From contig NZ_MCRI01000028.1 in the NCBI RefSeq assembly GCF_001720165.1, positions 1 through 34,834 on the forward strand: DNA of 34,834 nt, in the 5' to 3' direction. The notes under the pieces were generated by a model that saw nothing but the letters and a program-made list of their open reading frames with translations, was not told where the DNA came from and made no database searches. The stretch is from Methylophaga muralis. GTDB taxonomy: Bacteria; Pseudomonadota; Gammaproteobacteria; Nitrosococcales; Methylophagaceae. Shown piece after piece: positions 8,706-17,619 of this stretch. The position numbers and the translations under genes were made by a program. Every line of letters begins with the position of its first letter. Positions within the stretch are counted from its first letter, which is position 1.

Positions 8706-10631
8706 ATGATTTCAATTACCCTTCCTGATGGCAGTCAACGCCAGTTCGATCACCCTGTTTCAATTCATGATGTTGCCGCCGATATTGGTGCTGGTTTAGC
8801 CCGTGCTGCTTTGGCAGGCAAAGTGAATGGCAAACTTGTCGATACTAATTACGTTATTGAAGATGATGCTGAATTAGCCATCATCACCGAACGTGATGAA
8901 GAAGGGTTGGATATCATTCGTCATTCAACCTCACATCTATTAGCTCAAGCTGTAAAACAACTTTATCCGGATGCTCAGGTCACTATCGGCCCAGTCATTG
9001 ACGATGGTTTTTATTACGACTTTTCTTATTCAAAAGGTTTTACACCGGAAGATTTGGAAAAGATCGAAAAACGCATGGAAGAGTTGGTTAAGCAAGATCT
9101 TGAAGTGGTTCGTGAAGAAGTCACTCGTGATGCTGCAGTGCAAATCTTTCGTGAAATGGGTGAAGAATATAAAGCTCAGATCATTGAAGATATTCCAAAA
9201 GACGAAGTACTGTCAGTGTATCGTCAGGGCGAGTTTATGGATTTATGCCGTGGCCCGCATGTACCTAATACTGGAAAACTCAAAGCATTCAAACTGATGA
9301 AACTGGCCGGTGCTTACTGGCGTGGTAAATCTGAAAATGAAATGCTGCAGCGTATTTATGGAACTGCCTGGTCTGATAAAAAAGATCTGAAAGCTTATTT
9401 ACATCGATTGGAAGAAGCTGAAAAACGCGATCACCGTAAATTAGCGAAAAGCCTGGATCTTTTCCATCTGCAAGATGAAGCGGCCGGCATGATTTTCTGG
9501 CATGACAATGGCTGGCGCATTTATCGCGAAGTGGAAAAATATATTCGTGATGTGTTGGCCAATAATGGTTATCAGGAAGTACGTACTCCACAAGTAGTCG
9601 ATCGCAGTCTGTGGGAAAAATCCGGTCATTGGGACAAATTCGGTGACATGATTTTCAGCACACATTCTGAAAATCGTGATTACGCAGTTAAACCGATGAA
9701 CTGCCCGTGTCATATCCAGATTTTTAATCAGGGTCTGAAAAGCTATCGTGACTTACCTTTGCGCATGGCAGAGTTCGGTTCATGTCATCGTAATGAGCCT
9801 TCCGGTACCTTGCATGGTTTGATGCGTCTGCGTGGATTCACTCAGGATGATGCGCATATCTTCTGTACTGAAGACCAGATTCAATCCGAAGTTGCTACCT
9901 TTATCGATCTGTTGTTCAACGTCTATGCCGATTTCGGGTTTAACGAGATCATTATCAAATTGTCGACTCGCCCGGAAAATCGGGTGGGCAGTGATGCAGT
10001 TTGGGATAAAGCCGAGCATGCACTTGAACAAGCATTAAATGCCAAAGATCTGGACTGGGAGCTGCAACCAGGCGAGGGTGCGTTCTACGGACCGAAGATC
10101 GAATTCTCCTTAAAAGATTGCCTGGGACGAGTTTGGCAGTGCGGCACCATTCAGGTTGATTTCTCGATGCCAGGCCGTTTGGATGCAACTTATGTGGCCG
10201 ATGATGGTTCGAAGCAAGTGCCGGTAATGTTGCATCGTGCGATTCTTGGATCACTTGAGCGTTTTATCGGTATACTCATCGAAGAATATGCTGGCGCGTT
10301 TCCGGCATGGCTTGCACCTCGTCAGGTTATGGTCATGGGAATTACCGATAAACAGTCAGAATATGTTCAACAAATTGCCCAACAATTGAAAAATCAGGGA
10401 TTTAGAGCCGATACGGACTTGAGAAATGAAAAGATTGGCTTTAAAATACGCGAGCACACATTGCGGCGCGTACCTTATCTGATCGTTGTTGGGGATCGCG
10501 AAGCACAAGAAAATGCCGTGGCAGTACGTACTCGCAAAGGCGAAGATTTAGGCGCTATGTCGCTTGAGAGCTTCGTTTCATTGCTTAAAGAAGACGTTGC
10601 TGGCCGCGGTCGAATTATTTTAGAGGATTAA
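8706..10631 (+). CDS. thrS: Threonyl-tRNA synthetase
   Basis: This class II synthetase charges tRNA-Thr. The 641-residue product (E. coli 642) shows an N-terminal TGS domain ([13 protein letters not shown]), the editing domain with [14 protein letters not shown], catalytic motif 2 ([18 protein letters not shown]), the zinc ligand Cys in MNCPCH with downstream His residues, motif 3 ([11 protein letters not shown]), and the anticodon-binding domain. The ATG at 8706 is preferred over an upstream in-frame start at 8661 because AAGGAT sits 7-12 bases before it and the TGS domain begins there. It is the first gene of the conserved translation operon. The infC ribosome site overlaps its last codons. 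Confidence 0.97.
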   Translation: MISITLPDGSQRQFDHPVSIHDVAADIGAGLARAALAGKVNGKLVDTNYVIEDDAELAIITERDEEGLDIIRHSTSHLLAQAVKQLYPDAQVTIGPVIDDGFYYDFSYSKGFTPEDLEKIEKRMEELVKQDLEVVREEVTRDAAVQIFREMGEEYKAQIIEDIPKDEVLSVYRQGEFMDLCRGPHVPNTGKLKAFKLMKLAGAYWRGKSENEMLQRIYGTAWSDKKDLKAYLHRLEEAEKRDHRKLAKSLDLFHLQDEAAGMIFWHDNGWRIYREVEKYIRDVLANNGYQEVRTPQVVDRSLWEKSGHWDKFGDMIFSTHSENRDYAVKPMNCPCHIQIFNQGLKSYRDLPLRMAEFGSCHRNEPSGTLHGLMRLRGFTQDDAHIFCTEDQIQSEVATFIDLLFNVYADFGFNEIIIKLSTRPENRVGSDAVWDKAEHALEQALNAKDLDWELQPGEGAFYGPKIEFSLKDCLGRVWQCGTIQVDFSMPGRLDATYVADDGSKQVPVMLHRAILGSLERFIGILIEEYAGAFPAWLAPRQVMVMGITDKQSEYVQQIAQQLKNQGFRADTDLRNEKIGFKIREHTLRRVPYLIVVGDREAQENAVAVRTRKGEDLGAMSLESFVSLLKEDVAGRGRIILED

Positions 10632-10635
10632 AAAC

Positions 10636-11154
10636 ATCGCTACAGATCAAAAAAGGCTGAATTCTGAAATCACAGCCAAAGAAATTCGTGTAACCGATGC
10701 AAACGGTGAACAACTAGGCGTTATCTCATTGGCGAGAGCCTTGGAGTTAGCGGAAGAAGCCGAGCTGGATTTGGTGGAGATTGCCCCTCAGGCAGAACCA
10801 CCAGTGTGCCGTATTATGGATTACGGCAAGTATGTGTTTGAGGCTAATAAACAAAAAGCCATTGCTAAGAAAAAGCAAAAACAGATACAGGTTAAGGAAA
10901 TAAAATTCCGACCAGGGACGGAAGAGGGTGACTACCAGGTAAAACTACGCAACCTGACACGTTTCCTCGAAGAAGGTAACAAAGCCAAAGTCAGCCTCCG
11001 CTTTCGTGGACGTGAGATGGCCCATCAGGACTTAGGATTGAAACTGCTCGAACGAGTAGCTGATGATCTGAAAGAACTGTCGGTTATCGAGCAGCATCCG
11101 AAGAAAGAGGGTCGGCAGATGATTATGGTTTTGGCACCAAGTAATAAAAAATAA
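10636..11154 (+). CDS. infC: Translation initiation factor IF-3 (non-canonical ATC start)
   Basis: IF-3 binds the 30S subunit, prevents premature 50S joining and proofreads the start codon. The frame continues well upstream of its first standard start codon. The IF-3 N-domain residues '[13 protein letters not shown]' and '[12 protein letters not shown]' are encoded from about 10654, so a canonical start at 10729 would delete part of the N-domain. An in-frame ATC at 10636 lies 9 bases after GAGG (10623-10626) at the end of thrS, giving 172 residues (E. coli 180). infC is known for starting at AUU or similar weak codons, which lets IF-3 repress its own synthesis. An in-frame ATT at 10627 also exists but abuts the Shine-Dalgarno. 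C-terminal motifs [18 protein letters not shown] and FRGREMAHQ are intact. Confidence 0.9.
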   Translation: MATDQKRLNSEITAKEIRVTDANGEQLGVISLARALELAEEAELDLVEIAPQAEPPVCRIMDYGKYVFEANKQKAIAKKKQKQIQVKEIKFRPGTEEGDYQVKLRNLTRFLEEGNKAKVSLRFRGREMAHQDLGLKLLERVADDLKELSVIEQHPKKEGRQMIMVLAPSNKK

Positions 11155-11184
11155 CTATTATTAATTAACAATGCGGAGTTCCAA

Positions 11185-11382
11185 ATGCCAAAATTGAAAA
11201 ACCATAGCGGTGCGGCGAAGCGTTTCAGACGTACCGGTAGCGGAAAATTTAAACGCGCTCAAGCGTTTACCAGCCATATCCTGACCAAGAAAAGCACTAA
11301 GCGGAAACGCCAACTGCGTTCCACGCTGACAATCTGCAAAGCAGATCATTTGTCAGTCCGCAAATTATTGCCTCTTCTATAA
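11185..11382 (+). CDS. rpmI: Ribosomal protein L35
   Basis: This is a 65-residue basic 50S protein with the family opening [21 protein letters not shown] and the usual 'RLLPLL'-like end (KLLPLL). It has a GCGGAG ribosome site. It lies 30 bp after infC and 15 bp before rplT. In E. coli this pair is repressed by L20 binding to the leader mRNA; no such structure was identified here. Confidence 0.97.
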   Translation: MPKLKNHSGAAKRFRRTGSGKFKRAQAFTSHILTKKSTKRKRQLRSTLTICKADHLSVRKLLPLL

Positions 11383-11397
11383 TTAAGGAATATTCCA

Positions 11398-11757
11398 ATG
11401 GCTAGAGTTAAACGTGGTGTAACAGCCAGAGCCCGTCATAAAAAAGTTATCGCGCAAGCCAAAGGTTATTATGGCCGTCGCAAGAATGTCTATCGTGTAG
11501 CTGTTCAGGCAGTTACTAAAGCCGGTCAATATGCTTACCGTGATCGTCGTCAGAAAAAACGTGTATTCCGTACACTGTGGATTGCGCGTATTAACGCTGC
11601 TGCCCGTGAATGTGGAATGTCTTACAGCCGTTTGATTGATGGTCTGAAAAAATCATCTATCCAAATCGATCGTAAAGTATTGGCAGATATTGCTTATCAC
11701 GATTCTGCTGCGTTTGCTGCTATTGCTGCAAAAGCAAAGGCGGCTTTGGCTAACTAA
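11398..11757 (+). CDS. rplT: Ribosomal protein L20
   Basis: The 119-residue 50S assembly protein opens [18 protein letters not shown] and shows the family core [28 protein letters not shown] and [17 protein letters not shown]. The length matches E. coli (118). It is translated 15 bp after rpmI. A strong terminator follows 44 bp after its stop. Confidence 0.98.
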   Translation: MARVKRGVTARARHKKVIAQAKGYYGRRKNVYRVAVQAVTKAGQYAYRDRRQKKRVFRTLWIARINAAARECGMSYSRLIDGLKKSSIQIDRKVLADIAYHDSAAFAAIAAKAKAALAN

Positions 11758-11800
11758 TCTCCCGGTTCGCTTCTGCGAATCTCATTATTAGTTGCACATG

Positions 11801-11828
11801 AAAGGGCCGTTGATGACGGCCCTTTTTT
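11801..11828 (+). terminator. Terminator between rplT and pheS
   Basis: AAAGGGCCGT (11801-11810) and ACGGCCCTTT (11816-11825) form a 10-bp GC-rich perfect stem with a 5-base loop, followed by T's to 11828. It may end or attenuate the thrS-rplT transcript before pheST. I see no Phe-rich leader peptide of the pheM type ahead of it, so tRNA-Phe attenuation as in E. coli is not supported. Confidence 0.88.
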
Positions 11829-11840
11829 ATTTCTGATTGA

Positions 11841-12896
<1,056 letters not shown>

Positions 12897-12911
12897 GATA
12901 GGAAGTTCGCC

Positions 12912-15287
12912 ATGAAATTAAGCGAAAATTGGCTACGTGAATGGGTAAATCCTGATTTTGACGTGCAGGTGATTGCCGAGAAACTGACTCAAGCGGGTTT
13001 GGAAGTTGATTCTGTTTCGCCTGTTGCCGGTGATTTTTCCGGCGTATTGGTTGGTCAAGTGAAATCAGTTGTCCCGCATCCGGATGCCGACAAATTGCGG
13101 GTTTGTGAAGTGGATGTTGCTGCTGATGAATTACTGCACATTGTTTGTGGTGCCAGCAATGTTCGAGAGGGTTTGAAAATTCCAGTTGCTGTTATCGGTG
13201 CTGTGTTGCCAGGTGATTTCAAAATCAAACAAGCCAAACTGCGCGGTGAGCCTTCTTTTGGCATGTTGTGTTCAGCAAAAGAACTTGGCTTGGCAGAATC
13301 CTCAGACGGACTGTTGGAGTTACCAGAAGATGCACCAGTTGGTAAAGACATCCGTGATTACCTGGCATTAAATGATTTCACTATCGAAGTAGACTTAACG
13401 CCTAATCGCAGTGATTGCCTTGGTGTAGCGGGTATTGCCCGTGAACTGGGTGTGATTAGTCGCACCAACCTGACACCAGTTGTTATTAACGATGTCGCTG
13501 CGACTATTCAGACAGCATTTCCGGTTTCGGTTGAAGCTACACAAGCCTGTCCGAATTATATTGGCCGGGTGATTGAAAATATTAATCCAAATGCGAAAAC
13601 GCCTTTATGGATGCAGGAAAAACTGCGTCGTAGTGGCTTGCGTAATATCAGTCCAGTTGTCGATATCACTAACTATGTAATGCTGGAACTTGGTCAGCCA
13701 ATGCATGCTTTTGATCTGCAAAAATTACAGCAAGCCATTACTGTACGTTTTGCCAAAGCCAATGAAAAACTAACTTTGTTGGATGGTCAGGAAGTTGAGA
13801 TTGCCGAACAAACTTTGATTATTGCAGACGGATCTGGACCATTGGCACTGGCAGGCATTATGGGCGGCGAAGCGTCAGCAGTGGATTCTGCTACAACTTC
13901 ATTGTTCCTCGAAGCCGCTTTTTTTGCACCAAATGCTATCGCTGGCCAAGCCAGAAGCTATGGTTTACATACAGATTCATCTCATCGGTTTGAGCGTGGT
14001 GTTGATCCCGAATTGGCACAACAAGCAATGCAACGTGCTACCAGCTTGATTCTGGAGATTGTCGGTGGTCAGGCAGGCCCACTTACTGTGGTCAGTGAAG
14101 AAAGTGCATTACCAGAAACGCCACAAATCCTACTACGTGCAAATCGTATTAAACGCGTATTGGGAATTGAGCTGGAAGCTGCTGAAGTTGAAGAACAACT
14201 GACACGGTTGGGGCTGGAAGTTACGCAAGTTAGAGAAGGCTGGCTGGTTATTGTGCCAAGTTTCCGGTTTGATATTAATATCGAAGTCGATTTGATTGAA
14301 GAATTGGGACGTCTGTATGGCTATGATCGTTTGCCGCAAACCCGCCCTGAAATCAGTGTATTACCTGGCGCAATTTCCGAAAAACAATTGGCGACCGAGC
14401 GCTTACAAAATTTATTGGTAGATCGTGGTTATTTTGAAGCTATTACCTACAGCTTTGTTGATCCAACATTACAAAAACACTTCGCTGATAGTGAAGCTGA
14501 ACCTATCAAGTTAGCCAATCCGATTTCGGCTGATTTGTCGGTCATGCGGCATTCATTGTGGCCTGGTTTAGTACAGGCGATGGTTTATAACCTGAATCGC
14601 CAGCAGGAGCGGGTGCGCTTGTTTGAGGTTGGACGAGTGTTTCGTGGTGAACTAGCCAATATTGACCAACAGCAATGTATTGGTGGTCTGGTTTACGGTG
14701 ATTTAAAACCAGAACAATGGTCTGAAACAAACCGTAAGGTTGATTTTTTTGATGTTAAAGCCGATGTTGAAGCGTTATTAGCCTTAGGTAATGGTAGCGT
14801 TGAATATCGTGTCGAAGCTCATCCAGCTTTACACCCAGGCCAATCCGCGCGCATCTATCAAGATGGAAAAGCTGTGGGTTGGATCGGTGCCTTACATCCA
14901 AAACTGAATAAGCCATTAGGCTTTACTGGTAAAGCGTATGTTTTTGAATTGGCGTTAACGGTTTGTTTGCAATCCGCCATTCCAAAATTTACCGCTTTGT
15001 CACGTTATCCTGCCATTCGCAGAGATCTCGCTTTAGTCGTCGACAATTCCGTTGTGGCCTTTGAAATTGAGCATTGCCTGAAAGGCATTGAGTCTGATAT
15101 TCTTAAGTCAATTCAATTGTTTGACGTTTATTCTGGAGATGGTGTCGAGCTTGGCAAGAAGAGTATTGCGGTCGCCTTCCATCTCCAGCATGGTGAGCGA
15201 ACCATGACCGACGATGAAGTCGATGCATTAATGCTGCAAATAACCAACAAACTGCAAAGTGAGTTGGGTGCAGTGGTCAGAACCTAA
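12912..15287 (+). CDS. pheT: Phenylalanyl-tRNA synthetase beta chain
   Basis: The 791-residue non-catalytic subunit of PheRS opens with MKLSENWLREWVNP and contains an EMAP-type tRNA-binding domain (about 40-150: VGQVKSVVPHPDADKLRVC), the B3/B4 editing domain, B5, a catalytic-like core (IKLANPISADLSVMRHSL), and a C-terminal ferredoxin-fold anticodon-binding domain (KFTALSRYPAIRRDLALVV). Length is close to E. coli PheT (795). It is co-transcribed with pheS and followed 32 bp later by ihfA, as in E. coli. Confidence 0.97.
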   Translation: MKLSENWLREWVNPDFDVQVIAEKLTQAGLEVDSVSPVAGDFSGVLVGQVKSVVPHPDADKLRVCEVDVAADELLHIVCGASNVREGLKIPVAVIGAVLPGDFKIKQAKLRGEPSFGMLCSAKELGLAESSDGLLELPEDAPVGKDIRDYLALNDFTIEVDLTPNRSDCLGVAGIARELGVISRTNLTPVVINDVAATIQTAFPVSVEATQACPNYIGRVIENINPNAKTPLWMQEKLRRSGLRNISPVVDITNYVMLELGQPMHAFDLQKLQQAITVRFAKANEKLTLLDGQEVEIAEQTLIIADGSGPLALAGIMGGEASAVDSATTSLFLEAAFFAPNAIAGQARSYGLHTDSSHRFERGVDPELAQQAMQRATSLILEIVGGQAGPLTVVSEESALPETPQILLRANRIKRVLGIELEAAEVEEQLTRLGLEVTQVREGWLVIVPSFRFDINIEVDLIEELGRLYGYDRLPQTRPEISVLPGAISEKQLATERLQNLLVDRGYFEAITYSFVDPTLQKHFADSEAEPIKLANPISADLSVMRHSLWPGLVQAMVYNLNRQQERVRLFEVGRVFRGELANIDQQQCIGGLVYGDLKPEQWSETNRKVDFFDVKADVEALLALGNGSVEYRVEAHPALHPGQSARIYQDGKAVGWIGALHPKLNKPLGFTGKAYVFELALTVCLQSAIPKFTALSRYPAIRRDLALVVDNSVVAFEIEHCLKGIESDILKSIQLFDVYSGDGVELGKKSIAVAFHLQHGERTMTDDEVDALMLQITNKLQSELGAVVRT

Positions 15288-15319
15288 CGTCGGTTCAATA
15301 ATAAGAATAGAGGTAAAGA

Positions 15320-15616
15320 ATGGCACTCACAAAAGCCGATATGACTGAACAACTTTATGAAGAGTTGGGTTTTAATAAACGCGAAGCAAAAGAGCTGGTC
15401 GAAATGTTCTTTGAAGAAATCCGTGGCGCACTTGAAGAAGGTGATCAGGTGAAGCTTTCTGGATTTGGTAATTTTGAACTGCGCGACAAAAATGAACGGC
15501 CTGGCCGTAACCCGAAAACGGGTGAAGAAATTCCAATCACCGCCCGTCGTGTCGTTACTTTCCGTCCTGGCCAAAAACTGAAAGCAAGGGTGGACAGTTA
15601 TGCTCGAGGCGAGTAA
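15320..15616 (+). CDS. ihfA: Integration host factor alpha subunit
   Basis: This is the DNA-bending subunit that pairs with IhfB. The 98-residue protein opens [20 protein letters not shown] and has the beta-arm [14 protein letters not shown] with the intercalating proline, ending in [16 protein letters not shown] precedes the ATG. The position after pheT is the standard gammaproteobacterial arrangement. Its 3' end overlaps the following merR-type gene by 17 bp. Confidence 0.97.
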   Translation: MALTKADMTEQLYEELGFNKREAKELVEMFFEEIRGALEEGDQVKLSGFGNFELRDKNERPGRNPKTGEEIPITARRVVTFRPGQKLKARVDSYARGE

Positions 15617-15962
15617 CAACAACGAATTACCGGCGATTCCTGGTAAACGCTACTTTACCATTGGTGAAGTCAGCGAATTATGTGGGGTTAAACCTCATGT
15701 TTTACGCTACTGGGAACAGGAATTTACCCAGCTTAAACCGGTAAAACGCCGTGGTAACCGTCGTTATTACCAACGCCATGATGTAGTTTTGATCCGTGAG
15801 ATTCGTGGTCTGCTTTATGAACAAGGTTTTACCATTGGCGGTGCACGCCAACAACTGGAAACCGAGCATAAACCCGAAGCAGCTCATAGCGATGAAAACC
15901 GCAAACATCTGATTGATGAAATGCTGAAAGAGCTGGAACAAATTCGTACGATTCTGGCTTAA
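15600..15962 (+). CDS. MerR-family transcriptional regulator
   Basis: The 120-residue protein has an N-terminal MerR winged helix ([27 protein letters not shown], then [19 protein letters not shown]) and a short C-terminal helix for dimerisation, with no Cys-rich effector site, so it is not a metal sensor of the MerR/CueR kind. It starts inside the end of ihfA, in another frame, and is therefore translationally linked to it. Genes of this kind follow ihfA in many gammaproteobacteria, but I know of no assigned target. The function is open. Confidence 0.88.
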   Translation: MLEASNNNELPAIPGKRYFTIGEVSELCGVKPHVLRYWEQEFTQLKPVKRRGNRRYYQRHDVVLIREIRGLLYEQGFTIGGARQQLETEHKPEAAHSDENRKHLIDEMLKELEQIRTILA

Positions 15963-15967
15963 TACGC

Positions 15968-15973
15968 TATAAT
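15968..15973 (+). promoter_or_regulatory. -10 element of tRNA-Pro promoter
   Basis: A perfect TATAAT lies 21 bases before the tRNA-Pro 5' end and overlaps the region right after the merR-type stop codon. The matching -35 lies inside the end of that gene and is weak (TTCGTA at about 15943). Confidence 0.6.
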
Positions 15974-15993
15974 TTCACTGTTTTGTTGCTTGT

Positions 15994-16070
15994 CGGGGCA
16001 TGGCGCAGCCTGGTAGCGCACTTGCCTGGGGGGCAAGGGGTCACAGGTTCAAATCCTGTTGTCCCGACCA
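15994..16070 (+). tRNA. tRNA-Pro (anticodon GGG)
   Basis: A 77-nt cloverleaf opens CGGGGCATGGCGCAGCC and ends TTGTCCCGACCA. The acceptor stem is CGGGGCA/TGTCCCG with one G-U pair. The anticodon stem-loop TTGCCTGGGGGGCAA carries GGG. The T-arm is CAGGTTCAAATCCTG, and CCA is encoded. Confidence 0.97.
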
Positions 16071-16081
16071 TTAGCAACTTA

Positions 16082-16348
16082 AGGGCTTGTTTATCTTTCA
16101 TCTCCGCCTCTGTTGTGAGCTGAAAAAGCGGCAATCAAGGCACGAGGAGCGCCTTTTAGTTGTTCTAAATAAGTGACGAGCAACGCAGAGTGGCGCTTTT
16201 TCAGTCACAACCCGAAGGGCTGGGACTATTTTTGCGACCGCCCGCGTTGTCAATCACTTATGTAGGAAGGCTACACTGCGTGCTTTCCGCCTTGTCGGAC
16301 ACAAAAATAGCCGCCAGCAGTGGTGGATATGAAAGATCAACAAGCCCT
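16082..16348. repeat. 267-bp MITE-like element with 27-bp terminal inverted repeats
   Basis: The left end (16082-16108, starting AGGGCTTGTT) and the reverse complement of the right end (16322-16348) match at 24 of 27 positions. Inside are two nested inverted repeats. One has arms 16112-16130 and 16194-16211 (GTTGTGA..CTGAAAAAGCG type). The other has arms about 16222-16240 and 16296-16312 (CTATTTTTG / CAAAAATAG core). No transposase or credible gene is present, and I see no clear target-site duplication. This architecture fits a non-autonomous, palindromic mobile repeat. I have an unverified impression of similar palindromes in other marine gammaproteobacterial genomes. It fills most of the 344-bp gap between tRNA-Pro and the aldo/keto reductase gene. 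Confidence 0.75.
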
Positions 16349-16357
16349 GATATCATC

Positions 16358-16387
16358 ACAACGCTCTTAATGGGCGTTGTTTTGTTT
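16358..16387 (+). terminator. Terminator downstream of the repeat element
   Basis: ACAACGCTC (16358-16366) pairs with GGGCGTTGT (16372-16380), 9 bp with one wobble and a 5-base loop, followed by TTTGTTT. Its natural client is probably tRNA-Pro, now 288 bases upstream with the repeat element in between. Confidence 0.75.
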
Positions 16388-16414
16388 CTGCCGTGAAAAT
16401 CTCAGGATCCCATT

Positions 16415-17461
16415 ATGCAATTCAATACCCTTGGTAATAGCGATTTAACTGTCAGCCAGATTTGTCTCGGCACCATGACCTATGGCGAGCAGAACACACA
16501 GCAGGAAGCTTTTGAACAGCTGGATTACGCTATAGCACAGGGTATTAACTTCATTGATACAGCTGAGCTGTATGCGATTCCTCCAAAAGCTGAAACTTAT
16601 GGTGCCACTGAAGCGATTATTGGTAACTGGCTAGCAAAACGCGGTCGTCGTGATGATCTTGTACTTGCCAGTAAAATTGCTGGGCCTGGTGCTGATTGGG
16701 TGGGGCATATCCGTCAGGGTAAATCACGATTTGATGATAAAAATATCAGCGAAGCGTTAGATAACAGCTTGCAACGTTTGCAAACCGATTACCTGGATTT
16801 ATATCAATTACATTGGCCGGAGCGACAAACTAATTATTTTGGCAAATTAGGTTATCAGCCAGATCCTGATGAGCATACTATGACGCCGGTGATTGAAACT
16901 TTGCAGGCACTGGAAAAGCAGATCCAAGCCGGCAAAATTCGTTACATTGGTTTATCCAATGAAACGCCCTGGGGATTGATGCAATTTATTTCGGTGGCTA
17001 AAGCGATGAATTTACCACTGATAGCATCCGTGCAAAATCCATATAGTTTGTTAAATCGCAGCTATGAGATTGGCTGTGCAGAAATCAGCTATCGAGAGAA
17101 CGTACCATTATTGGCATATTCTCCACTGGGGTTTGGTGTATTAACGGGTAAGTATCTAAAAAATGATGCTCCTGCCACAGCCAGAATGAGTTTGTGGCCT
17201 CACTATGCCCGTTACAGCAATCCGCAAGCAGTAAAAGCAACCCAAGCTTATGTGGATTTAGCGAAACAACATCAACTGGATCCTGCGCAAATGGCACTGG
17301 CCTATGTCAATAGTCGACCTTTTGTTGCTGCAACTATCATTGGTGCGACTAATATGCAGCAATTGCATGCCAATATCACTAGTGAGCAATTAACGCTTTC
17401 CAATGAAGTTGTTACAGCGATTGAAGATATCCATAAAGCGATTCCCAATCCCGCTCCATAA
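16415..17461 (+). CDS. Aldo/keto reductase, Tas family
   Basis: The 348-residue NADPH-dependent oxidoreductase has a TIM-barrel AKR fold. The catalytic tetrad can be placed at Asp48 (FIDTAELY), Tyr53, Lys87 (LASKIAG) and His133 (LYQLHWP). A cofactor-binding segment near the C-terminus, 'IIGATNMQQLHANI', is also present. The opening FNTLGNSDLTVSQICLGTMTYGEQ and the 'IPPKAETYG..TE..IGNWL' segment resemble E. coli Tas closely. The physiological substrate of Tas proteins is not settled. CAGGA lies 7-11 bases before the ATG. It is probably monocistronic. Confidence 0.9.
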   Translation: MQFNTLGNSDLTVSQICLGTMTYGEQNTQQEAFEQLDYAIAQGINFIDTAELYAIPPKAETYGATEAIIGNWLAKRGRRDDLVLASKIAGPGADWVGHIRQGKSRFDDKNISEALDNSLQRLQTDYLDLYQLHWPERQTNYFGKLGYQPDPDEHTMTPVIETLQALEKQIQAGKIRYIGLSNETPWGLMQFISVAKAMNLPLIASVQNPYSLLNRSYEIGCAEISYRENVPLLAYSPLGFGVLTGKYLKNDAPATARMSLWPHYARYSNPQAVKATQAYVDLAKQHQLDPAQMALAYVNSRPFVAATIIGATNMQQLHANITSEQLTLSNEVVTAIEDIHKAIPNPAP

Positions 17462-17531
17462 CTTACCTGCCAGAAATGTGCGCTAGCTCAGGTTAAAGCA
17501 AATACCGCTATGGTAGTTTATCGTCTTTTGT

Positions 17532-17589
17532 AAATACTGCTGATATAAACTGCCGCTGAGTCTACGTGCACTTTCTTATATCAGTATTT
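17532..17589. repeat. Long inverted repeat upstream of the GGDEF-EAL gene
   Basis: AAATACTG-C-TGATATAA (17532-17548) is the reverse complement of TTATATCAGTATTT (17576-17589) apart from three extra bases in the left arm. The 27-base loop lies between. It ends 30 bp before the start codon. There is no T tract, so it is more likely an operator, cruciform or 5'-leader stem than a terminator. Confidence 0.6.
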
Positions 17590-17619
17590 CTAAGCTGAGA
17601 ATTTCGGGTATCTAGCAAC

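Noticed and set aside
9955-10254. 99-codon minus-strand frame opposite thrS
   Set aside because: It lies opposite the conserved ThrS catalytic region and shows no domain.
15284-15622. 112-codon minus-strand frame opposite ihfA
   Set aside because: Fully antisense to IHF alpha, with no recognisable domain.
16190-16396. 68-codon open frame within the tRNA-Pro downstream region
   Set aside because: It lies entirely across the palindromic repeat element and terminator, and has no family resemblance or ribosome site.
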